From assembly GCA_964481145.1 (NCBI GenBank), contig CAYZTA010000031.1, positions 1 to 64,000 on the forward strand: DNA of 64,000 bases, read 5' to 3'. Below, piece after piece: positions 36,733 to 44,324 of the stretch. Within the stretch, counting starts at the first letter, position 1. Each line of letters begins with the position of its first letter. Source of the stretch: Sandaracinus sp964481145 (GTDB lineage Bacteria > Myxococcota_A > Polyangia > Polyangiales > Sandaracinaceae). The translations under genes and the position numbers were made by a program. The notes beneath the pieces are model-generated. The model saw nothing but the letters and a program-made list of their open reading frames with translations, had not been told where the DNA came from and ran no database searches.

Positions 36733-36761
36733 TTGACACCCTCTCCGGGCATTCGTATAGT
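36733..36761 (+). promoter_or_regulatory. Near-consensus sigma-70 promoter at the head of the exopolysaccharide locus
   Basis: TTGACA (36733-36738, perfect -35) is followed by a 17-bp spacer and TATAGT (36756-36761, five of six bases of TATAAT). The transcript should start near 36768, giving a leader of about 24 nt with GGAGGGG just before ATG 36792. This is the best promoter-like match that I see in the window. It supports ATG 36792 as the start and a transcript entering the polysaccharide genes. Confidence 0.75.
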
Positions 36762-36791
36762 CGCCGCACCTCGACGATGAGGAGGGGTCGA

Positions 36792-37412
36792 ATGGGTGTC
36801 GGCAAAAGCGCGATGGCTGCGATACTGATGACAGCCTCGCTTGGCGGGATAGGCTACGGCGCCCGCAATTACGTTGCAGCCCAAGATGAGGCCGATCCAG
36901 AAGCCGAAGAAAGGCAGCCACCTCCCGCAGGTGAAATTTCTGCGAGGCGGCGTGCCGAGTTGACTCCGGAAGAGCAGATCGGTGAGGCTCAGCGCATCGA
37001 AGAGCGAGGAACTCAGCTCAGCCGACGAGTCACATCCATGCTCGACGAGGCTCGACGCGAAAGTGACGTCATTCGCGTCACGTGCTTGGATGACAAGCTG
37101 ACGCAGATCAATGCGCACCGTCGTACTCTTTCTTCTCGCGCCGAAAGCTTGCGAGAAGCGACTCAGGTCGCCGACGAAGGACGCAGGAACCACGAATTCA
37201 CAGTGATCTCGGTACTTTCTCAAAACCTGACTGAACTCGAGCGCGGTGCCAACGAATGCATCGGTCAGGATCTTTTCGAGACCGGAAATACACGGGTGAC
37301 GACCACGATCGATCCACAAACTCCCGATGACGACCCGAGTGTGCTTGCCCAGCCGTCGGAGCCGGATGTTCCCTTCATCCCGCCGCCGCCCAGCGAGCCT
37401 GAAGGGCCCTGA
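36792..37412 (+). CDS. Secreted coiled-coil protein of the exopolysaccharide locus
   Basis: 206 residues. A signal peptide (about 1-30, ending near YVAAQDE) is followed by a helical region rich in Arg, Glu and Gln (about 60-165). It shows the coiled-coil pattern around AQRIEERGTQLSRRVTSMLD and RRTLSSRAESLREATQVADE, with two Cys (VTCLDDKL and NECIGQD) that could form a disulfide. The tail (about 185-206) is Pro/Ser/Glu-rich. The function is not recognised. It is the first gene behind the strong promoter and 47 bp upstream of the porin gene, so it probably acts in the periplasm with the export proteins. ATG 36792 is fixed by GGAGGGG and by the promoter position. Confidence 0.6.
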   Translation: MGVGKSAMAAILMTASLGGIGYGARNYVAAQDEADPEAEERQPPPAGEISARRRAELTPEEQIGEAQRIEERGTQLSRRVTSMLDEARRESDVIRVTCLDDKLTQINAHRRTLSSRAESLREATQVADEGRRNHEFTVISVLSQNLTELERGANECIGQDLFETGNTRVTTTIDPQTPDDDPSVLAQPSEPDVPFIPPPPSEPEGP

Positions 37413-37459
37413 CCGGGCACGTTTGATCAATCGATTGTGCCCTAGGGGGATCCCGGTAG

Positions 37460-38833
37460 ATGTTTCTTTCGAATTTATTTCGTAGCGTTCGAAGCGCTCT
37501 TGTTGTCGGCGTCGCATGTGCATTGCTTTGCGTCGCATATGGCTGGATAGGTGCCATTCCGGCCAAGGCGCAGGGGTGGCTTACAGACCGTACGCGCACC
37601 GAAGGTCCAGGAATTCGTCTCGGAGATTTCGAACTGCACCCAGGTATCGGAGTCGAGATTGGGTACGATTCGAATCTCTATTACACCTCCGATGAACCGC
37701 CCCCTGGGCTGCCATCTCGTGTGGACAGTGCGATCCTGCGGGTGACGCCGCACTTGCTCTTCAGCACGATTGGTGCTGAGCGTTCACGTGAAGGGGAAGG
37801 TCGAGCAGATCAACCGAACGTCATATTCCGAGGTGGTGTTTCGGCCTCATATTATGAGTTTTTTGCGGATGAGCGCCGGCGCAACGTGAGCGTGGATGCG
37901 GGATTGAATCTCACGCTTTTCCCCACAGGGCCGGTTTCGATCATTTTGTACAACGATTTCAGTCGTGGGATTCGACCGTTCACTGAAAATACGTTCGAAA
38001 CTTCGACTGCCCGCGACCAAAACCGTGGTGGAATCAATTTCATCTTCTCGACCCCTGGAGACATTCTCCAGGTGCGTACGGGATATCGTTTCGGTCTCGA
38101 CTACTTCGAGAGCCGCGCGTTTCAGTATGGCAATAACTTCCAGCATCGAGTCGAGTTGCAGGAGACCTTTCGGTTCTTTCCGCAGACCGCGATCGTTCAC
38201 GAGACATCCGTTGAATTCAGGGATTATTTCGAATCGCGCATGGGGCCGACGGCAGTCTTCGACAACACGGTCGTCACCACGCAGCTTGGTCTGAATGGCG
38301 CGATCACACCGGAGATTTCGGTCCTGGCCATGGCTGGGTATGCGGCAGGGTTCTTCGATTCGAATATCGTCGGGTACGATCAGGATTTCGAATCATTCAT
38401 TGCTCATGCACAGCTGACGTGGCGGATCGATCCCAATGCGAGATTGCTCGTGGGCTATCGACGAAGCTTCAATCCTTCGTTCATCGGTAATTTTTATAGT
38501 CAAGATCGAGGCTATGCCTCGTTCCAGATGACGCTCCTCGGGAGTCTTTTGTTGGGGCTCGAGGCAGGCGTGGCCTACTTGGATTTCGGACAACTCATCG
38601 CGCCAGACGGGTCTCTGCTTGGTTCGAGCACGGAACGCGAAGACATTCGTGTGGATGCTTCGATTTTTGCCGAATATCGCTTCACGAACTGGCTCGGAGT
38701 CAACGCGACGCTTTCGTATCTCGGAGATTTTACGGATTTCCAGTACAACGTGATGACCGCATCGAGTGCAATCCTCGATCCTGCGGGGTTCAACAAGTTT
38801 GAGGCATGGCTTGGCGTTCGTGTCTTCTATTGA
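37460..38833 (+). CDS. Outer-membrane beta-barrel porin, Wzp/BBP2-like
   Basis: 457 residues with a signal peptide (about 1-37, cut after AKA). The mature protein is full of alternating amphipathic strands ending in aromatics, with no long hydrophobic helix, and ends in a C-terminal aromatic (GVRVFY), the classical barrel signal. The opening IRLGDFELHPGIGVEIGYDS followed by NLYYT is typical of 'putative beta-barrel porin 2' proteins of EPS loci. In Myxococcus such barrels (Wzp) pair with short OPX proteins that cannot span the outer membrane. It lies directly upstream of a short OPX gene, which fits that role. Strand count is not certain by eye. Confidence 0.75.
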   Translation: MFLSNLFRSVRSALVVGVACALLCVAYGWIGAIPAKAQGWLTDRTRTEGPGIRLGDFELHPGIGVEIGYDSNLYYTSDEPPPGLPSRVDSAILRVTPHLLFSTIGAERSREGEGRADQPNVIFRGGVSASYYEFFADERRRNVSVDAGLNLTLFPTGPVSIILYNDFSRGIRPFTENTFETSTARDQNRGGINFIFSTPGDILQVRTGYRFGLDYFESRAFQYGNNFQHRVELQETFRFFPQTAIVHETSVEFRDYFESRMGPTAVFDNTVVTTQLGLNGAITPEISVLAMAGYAAGFFDSNIVGYDQDFESFIAHAQLTWRIDPNARLLVGYRRSFNPSFIGNFYSQDRGYASFQMTLLGSLLLGLEAGVAYLDFGQLIAPDGSLLGSSTEREDIRVDASIFAEYRFTNWLGVNATLSYLGDFTDFQYNVMTASSAILDPAGFNKFEAWLGVRVFY

Positions 38834-38899
38834 TTTGCTCCCCCTTGAACGAAGGAACGGTCCACGGCAACTTTCCGAGTCGATGATTGGACCAAATCG

Positions 38900-39511
38900 A
38901 TGTTTGGGCTGAGGGGCACGGTTGTATCGTTCGTCCTTCTTCTCTCGATGGCGTACGGACTCTTCGCGGGGTGTGGCCCGAACGGCCGGATCGCGAGGCC
39001 CACGACCGTGCGGCAGAACGACACCTCGCTTGGAGTCGATGACGTCTTCGAAGTGCGAGTGTTCGGAGAAACTGAGCTCTCAGGGGCGTATCGAGTGGGT
39101 CAGGATGGAACGATCGACTTTCCGCTTGTCGGTGAGGTGAGCGTCCTGGGACAGGAGCCTCGTGCCGTGGCGGCACTCGTGGCGAGCCGGCTGCGCGAAA
39201 GCGGAGTGCTCGTTTCGCCGCAGGTTTCCGTGTTTGTTCGAGAGTACAATTCGAAACGTTTTTCTGTGCTGGGAGCGGTGGGCAATCCCGGAAATTTCGA
39301 AATGCGCAGCGGAATGACCGTCGTCCAAGCGATTGGGTTGGCGGGTGGGTTCAGCAGCTTGGCCAACCGCGATGGAACCTACGTGACACGGCAAGTGAAC
39401 GGACAGGCGCAGCGCTTTTCTGTGCCCGTGGATCGGATCACATCGGGGCAAGAAGAGGATTTTCCGCTCCAGGCGCAAGATATCGTGTACGTGCCTGAGA
39501 GAATCTTCTGA
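38900..39511 (+). CDS. Polysaccharide export (OPX/Wza-like) lipoprotein, short form
   Basis: 203 residues. The signal peptide ends in the lipobox LFAGC (about residue 25). The Poly_export domain (about 50-115) reads VDDVFEVRVFGETELSGAYRV and GTIDFPLVGEVSVLGQ, followed by one SLBB-type domain (about 120-195) with VLGAVGNPGNFEMRSGMTV and DIVYVPERIF. There is no C-terminal membrane helix like that of E. coli Wza (about 380 residues), so it should need the separate porin encoded just upstream. It works with the Wzc-type kinase downstream to export polymer across the periplasm. Confidence 0.85.
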   Translation: MFGLRGTVVSFVLLLSMAYGLFAGCGPNGRIARPTTVRQNDTSLGVDDVFEVRVFGETELSGAYRVGQDGTIDFPLVGEVSVLGQEPRAVAALVASRLRESGVLVSPQVSVFVREYNSKRFSVLGAVGNPGNFEMRSGMTVVQAIGLAGGFSSLANRDGTYVTRQVNGQAQRFSVPVDRITSGQEEDFPLQAQDIVYVPERIF

Positions 39512-39521
39512 GAGCTGAGCG

Positions 39522-41966
39522 ATGCCGCGCAGGCGACGCCATAAGGGGGGACGAAGTGATGGTGGCGGCCGTGTCGTGGCCCTCATCACGTTGGGCGCTG
39601 TCGTCGTGTTCGCGCCACAATTGATGGCGGGAACCACCGCTCCCACCTCGATGGCCATCGCTGTCGTGGCACCCATCGCAGCCTTGATGGCGGCATGGGC
39701 ATTTCATCGACACGCACCACGGCACCTGGATTTGCCGGTGATTGCGTTCGGGTTGGTTGCGGGGCTCGTGCTGATTCAAGCGTTGCCGCTACCGATTCGT
39801 TGGGTCGATGCGCTCTATCCCCAGGCTTCTGAGATGGTGCGCGATGTGTCGAGGCTCCTCGATGTCGAGGTGCCGAGCACGGCGTCGTTGAGCCTTGCGC
39901 CCCTTGCCACGCGTCGGGAGCTTGCCGAGGGGCTTGCGATACTCTCCGTGTTTTGGGCGGCATGGGCTGCATCACGCGCAGGAGATCGCGGGCACGTGGT
40001 GCGGATTTCCGGGCTCGCGATTCTCGGTGTTGCATTCGTTTCGCTCGCGCATGCCATCATCGATTTGCGTCGTCCATTCGGGATCATGCCCGAGCCCCAT
40101 TGGAATCCTGCCTTTATCGGGCCGATTCTGAATCAGAATCAATTGGGCGGATTGCTCGCTGCGGGGGTTCCCGTCCTCATTGCATCGGGACTCGAAGAAG
40201 AGGCCCCGAGCCGTCGCGCGCCGTTCATGATTGCTGCGGCGGGGCTCGCGATCATGACGGTGTTTTGCCAGTCGCGAGGCGCAATTCTTTCGCTTGCGGT
40301 TGGGATTGGGGTGCTCGTCGTGCTCACGCGATGGCGTCGTCCGCGAGATCCGCGCATCACGCTGCTTTGGGTGGGGGCTGGCATCGCGGCGATGGTGGGA
40401 GGGGCGGCGTTTGCTGCAGTTGGTGACGCGATGATCGAGGAGACCGCGCGCGGTTTGCCCAAGCTCGAGCTCTTCCGCCAATCCCTCGATGTGATCGCGA
40501 ACGCTCCATGGACAGGTGTTGGAAGGGGCGCGTTTTCGGCGGCGTTCGTGCGTTTGTATGGTTCTGATGAAAGACCCGAGCATCCGGAAAATTTACCGAT
40601 CGAATGGGCGGCCGAGATCGGAGTTCCAGTGGCGCTCGCTGTGCTCGGTTTGTTGGCCGTTGCGTGGTTTCGAGCAGCGCGAAGCGCGCGATCTCCGGCA
40701 CAGCTCGGAGCGCTCGCGGCTGTCTTTTCTTTGTGCGTTCATGATTTGTTCGATTTTGCGCTCGAGATGGTGGGCACGGCAGTGGTGGGTGCTTGCCTCT
40801 TGGGGGCGGCTCTCGCGCCTTCCAAAGAGCTCGACATTTCGAGCCCAGAGTCACGACGTATTTCGCCAGCGATGGTGGGTGTGGTTGCGTTCGTGATCTC
40901 GATCATCGTCGTGCATCCGGTGGTCGAACTCGCGGTGCCACGCTTGCGTGACGAGATGGTGGAAGCCCTGCGCACAGAAGACTGGGAGCGACTGGAAGAG
41001 CTCAACACACGTGCTGTTGCAGCGCATCCGTCCGAGCCTGTTTTTCCTTTGCTTTTCGGGCACGGCGCGGCCGCCCAAAATCGGCCGGATGCGCTGCGAT
41101 GGCTCACCCGTGCGATGCACTTGGCGCCTGAGTGGTATCAACCACACGAATCTGCGGCGCGCTGGCTCTTGCGACGAGGTGCGTTGGAACAAGCGTTTTT
41201 GGAGGTGCGAGAAGTGCGGCGGCGCGCGTCAGGCAGAGCGTTTGGGGTCGGGTGTGCTGTGGCTGCACGGCCCGGGGCCGCGCGATTCGCGTTGCGCATT
41301 TTCGAACGAGACTTCGAGTTCTTGGAGTCGATCGTGTCCTGTGCGACGCCTTCCGATGCGAGCCTGCTCGACGAGTATTTGGCAGCGGCGGGCAGGGTGG
41401 GTCCTTTGGTCCGTCAAGCACGTGCGCACTTGGCTGCGCGTGATCCAGAAGCTGCACTTCGAGTGTTGGAGCGCGCAAGGGACGACGCACGTGTCGTGAT
41501 GGTGCGGGCCGATGCGCTCGCAGCGGTTGGACGACATGAGGAGGCACTTTCGATCTTGGCAGCTCGCCTACAGAACGAACCAACGTCTGCTCTTCGCGAG
41601 CGCTTCGCGAGGGCACAAGTCGCGATGGGAGATGGTCCTGGAATGCGGCAAACACTCGAGGAAGTTCTTCAGCATGGCGATGGGTCGTCCGGTGCGATCG
41701 TGCGTCAGCGAATGCTCTTGGCGTCGCTCGAAGAGGCGCTCGGTGATCGAATGCGGGCACTCTCCGCGCTCGAGGATGCGCATACCATCGACCCGAATGG
41801 CCCGGCGCTGCGCGAAATCATTCGGCTCGCCACGGCGCTCGGAGACACCGCTCGGGTGCATCTTGGACGCGCGGAATTATGCAGGCGCGGGGAGGGCGAG
41901 GGGGCAGTGTGTCCTCGGCCAGGCGAATTTTTCGAGCTTCCGGCGCAACTACCATCCAACCCGTGA
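39522..41966 (+). CDS. O-antigen ligase/polymerase (Wzy_C type) with C-terminal TPR region
   Basis: 814 residues. About ten to twelve membrane segments occupy residues 1-470. The Wzy_C/WaaL-like loop contains LNQNQLGGLLAAGVPVL, then SRGAILSLAVGIG and WTGVGRGAFSAAFVRLYG, the Arg/His-rich periplasmic loop of the family. After the last helix a long soluble part (about 480-814) shows TPR-like helical pairs (e.g. YQPHESAARWLLRRGALEQA and RHEEALSILAARLQNEPTSA). It probably polymerises lipid-linked repeat units in the inner membrane. Start ATG 39522 is 10 bp after the OPX stop. Confidence 0.8.
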   Translation: MPRRRRHKGGRSDGGGRVVALITLGAVVVFAPQLMAGTTAPTSMAIAVVAPIAALMAAWAFHRHAPRHLDLPVIAFGLVAGLVLIQALPLPIRWVDALYPQASEMVRDVSRLLDVEVPSTASLSLAPLATRRELAEGLAILSVFWAAWAASRAGDRGHVVRISGLAILGVAFVSLAHAIIDLRRPFGIMPEPHWNPAFIGPILNQNQLGGLLAAGVPVLIASGLEEEAPSRRAPFMIAAAGLAIMTVFCQSRGAILSLAVGIGVLVVLTRWRRPRDPRITLLWVGAGIAAMVGGAAFAAVGDAMIEETARGLPKLELFRQSLDVIANAPWTGVGRGAFSAAFVRLYGSDERPEHPENLPIEWAAEIGVPVALAVLGLLAVAWFRAARSARSPAQLGALAAVFSLCVHDLFDFALEMVGTAVVGACLLGAALAPSKELDISSPESRRISPAMVGVVAFVISIIVVHPVVELAVPRLRDEMVEALRTEDWERLEELNTRAVAAHPSEPVFPLLFGHGAAAQNRPDALRWLTRAMHLAPEWYQPHESAARWLLRRGALEQAFLEVREVRRRASGRAFGVGCAVAARPGAARFALRIFERDFEFLESIVSCATPSDASLLDEYLAAAGRVGPLVRQARAHLAARDPEAALRVLERARDDARVVMVRADALAAVGRHEEALSILAARLQNEPTSALRERFARAQVAMGDGPGMRQTLEEVLQHGDGSSGAIVRQRMLLASLEEALGDRMRALSALEDAHTIDPNGPALREIIRLATALGDTARVHLGRAELCRRGEGEGAVCPRPGEFFELPAQLPSNP

Positions 41967-41969
41967 TCA

Positions 41970-42014
41970 GCACAGCCTGTGCGTTCTCTGAAACCATTGC
42001 TTGACTGAAACCAT
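41970..42014 (+). promoter_or_regulatory. Palindrome and direct repeat upstream of the kinase gene
   Basis: The 75-bp gap before the tyrosine kinase gene has GCACAG-C-CTGTGC (41970-41982), an almost perfect palindrome, and two copies of CTGAAACCAT (41988-41997 and 42005-42014) 17 bp apart. These look like protein-binding sites or a secondary promoter region. No regulator is known here. Confidence 0.3.
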
Positions 42015-42041
42015 GCCCCGTTCAACCCTCCGCCGTCCCGC

Positions 42042-44321
42042 ATGAGTGTAACGTCCCAAAGGTCCGAGCCACGCGGAAGCGTGCGATCTGCCTTGGCGCA
42101 GGACACGCTCGGCGATTTCTTGCGCAGCCTCCGCACCTATTGGTGGCTAATCCTTCTGATTACGATCGGAGTTGCGGCAGCTGCCACCGCTTGGACGGTG
42201 CGCCAGCCGTTGATTTATGAGGCGGTTTGTGTAGTCGAGTTCGACCCGAACCCGACGCGTCCTCTCGGTGACCAGATTCAAGATGTCAGCGCATCATCTT
42301 CCAGCTTCTGGATGACGCGAGAATTCTTTGCGACTCAAGAACGCGTCATGCACAGCCGCATGATCGCCGAGCGTGTCGTTCAGCGGCTTGGACTACACAC
42401 CCAGCGTTCGTTTTTGACGGATCCCACATCCGTGCCGAGTGACTGGGAAGGCATGTCGGTCGAAGCGGCGGCGACTCTTTTGCAGAGTCGGGTCACCATT
42501 GATGACCTTCAGGGCACGCGTCTCGTGGAGCTCCGTGTACGTGATACTGATCGCGAGCGCGCTGCGCAGATCGCAAACATGATCGTCGAGGTATATCTCG
42601 CGAAGCTCCACGACGATCGATTGGGATCGACGGTGCGTGCAGTGCGTTGGTTACGCGAGCAACTCGGGACGTTGAGTGGTCAGCTCGAGACTTCGGAGCT
42701 CGCGCTTCATCAATTCAAGCTCGAGCACAATGTTCTCTCGCTTTCGATGGAGGATCGGCAGAATCTGGTCGCGCAAGAGATCGAGCATTTCTCGACGGCT
42801 CTGACCGAGACACGGAGTGAGCGCATTGCGCTTCAGGCAAGGATGTCACGATTGCGTTCGATTCTCGAAACACCCGAGATCGAGACGCAGGCCTCTTCCC
42901 TCACCGATGTGCCGACGATTCAGGGATTGCGTGAGCAACTGCGGACGAAGCTTGCGGAGCAAGATGGCCTCTCACAACGTGCGGGGCCGAATCATCCGCG
43001 CATGCAGGAATTGCGTGGGCAGATCGAGGGGCTTCGCGGTCAGTTGCGCGAAGAGATCGCCGGTATGATGCGCGCTGCCGAGGCGGACGTGCGACAGGCT
43101 GGAGCGATGGAAACCGGTCTGCGGAATGCGCTTGAGCAGGCACAGATCGCAGGTCTCGATCTCAATATGCGCGAGATTGAGTACGAGCGATTGAGTCGGG
43201 CGCGCGACAACAACGTGAAGCTCTATGGAGTGCTCCTCGAACGGACGACCGAGGCCGATATCACGCAGATGTGGGAGACGAGCTTTGTGCGCATGGTCGA
43301 TCGTGCGCTTCCGCCGCGTGAAGGGACGCATGTGAGCCCGCGCATGTCGATGAATGTTGGCGTGGCGAGCGCGATAGGTCTCGCGTTGGGCCTTCTCTTT
43401 GCGTTCGTGCTTGGGCGCATGGACACCCGCATTCGCTCGATCGCGGAGCTCGAGGAATACGGTGCGACCGTGCTCGGGGTGTTGCCGAGGATGGCGGACG
43501 AGCCCGGACAGAAGGCCACTCGGAGTCGGCGTCGTGTGCGTGATGTCGTCACCTCGTCGGCGCGCGATCTCATCGCACATCACGAGCCACTCTCGGCGGT
43601 AGCCGAAAATTTCCGCACCATTCGCACGAACTTGGTGTTCATGAGCGGAGAGAGCTCGCTTCACACAATCGCGGTGACGAGCGCCAATCCACGCGAAGGC
43701 AAGACGACGGTGGCGGCGAACCTCGCGATTTCGCTCGCTCAGAGTGGCAAGCGCGTGCTCATCATCGACACCGACTTGCGTCGTCCACGCATTCATCGCG
43801 CGTTTGGATTGGCGAATACGCGTGGTGTGACATCTGTCATCGCAGGCCAGTGCTCGCTCTCGGAAGCGGTGCAAGATTCCGAAGTCCCGAGCGTGGAGGT
43901 CTTGTCGTCAGGGCCGGTTCCGCCGAACCCTTCAGAACTTTTGCATCGCGAGTCGTTCCGCCAAATGATGGCTGAAGCACGTCGCCTCTATGACATCGTG
44001 ATCTTCGATAGCCCGCCGCTCGGTGCGGTCATCGATGCGGCGGTTCTCGGACCGCAGGTCGACGGAGTCATTCTCGTCGTGCGTCCAGGTGAGACCACGC
44101 GTCAGTCGGTGCGTGCGATGATGAGGCAGCTCGCTGATGTGGGCGCGAAGCTTCTCGGCGCGATCGTGAATGGTGCCGATTCCAAGCGCGATCGCGGCTA
44201 TTACGCCGGCGCGGGTTATTACTACTATCGTCGTGATGGTGCGTACTACTCGTCCGACGAGAGCGAAGTTGCGCATACGAATGGCAAGGGCGGAGAAGAC
44301 CGCCCTCACGTGGATTCTTGA
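42042..44321 (+). CDS. wzc: Polysaccharide co-polymerase / bacterial tyrosine kinase (Wzc-like)
   Basis: 759 residues, fused PCP and BY-kinase as in proteobacterial Wzc. An N-terminal membrane helix (about 32-52) and a second one (about 430-452) bracket a large periplasmic Wzz domain with coiled coils (e.g. TEIDQ-like LRTKLAEQDGLSQRAG), preceded by the conserved basic helix SLRTYWW. The cytosolic kinase shows Walker A NPREGKTTVAANLA (about 549-562), Walker A' VLIIDTDLRRPR and Walker B YDIVIFDSPPLG. The tail is Tyr-rich (GYYAGAGYYYYRRDGAYYS), the usual autophosphorylation cluster. It controls chain length and export with the OPX protein. Confidence 0.93.
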   Translation: MSVTSQRSEPRGSVRSALAQDTLGDFLRSLRTYWWLILLITIGVAAAATAWTVRQPLIYEAVCVVEFDPNPTRPLGDQIQDVSASSSSFWMTREFFATQERVMHSRMIAERVVQRLGLHTQRSFLTDPTSVPSDWEGMSVEAAATLLQSRVTIDDLQGTRLVELRVRDTDRERAAQIANMIVEVYLAKLHDDRLGSTVRAVRWLREQLGTLSGQLETSELALHQFKLEHNVLSLSMEDRQNLVAQEIEHFSTALTETRSERIALQARMSRLRSILETPEIETQASSLTDVPTIQGLREQLRTKLAEQDGLSQRAGPNHPRMQELRGQIEGLRGQLREEIAGMMRAAEADVRQAGAMETGLRNALEQAQIAGLDLNMREIEYERLSRARDNNVKLYGVLLERTTEADITQMWETSFVRMVDRALPPREGTHVSPRMSMNVGVASAIGLALGLLFAFVLGRMDTRIRSIAELEEYGATVLGVLPRMADEPGQKATRSRRRVRDVVTSSARDLIAHHEPLSAVAENFRTIRTNLVFMSGESSLHTIAVTSANPREGKTTVAANLAISLAQSGKRVLIIDTDLRRPRIHRAFGLANTRGVTSVIAGQCSLSEAVQDSEVPSVEVLSSGPVPPNPSELLHRESFRQMMAEARRLYDIVIFDSPPLGAVIDAAVLGPQVDGVILVVRPGETTRQSVRAMMRQLADVGAKLLGAIVNGADSKRDRGYYAGAGYYYYRRDGAYYSSDESEVAHTNGKGGEDRPHVDS

Positions 44322-44324
44322 GCG

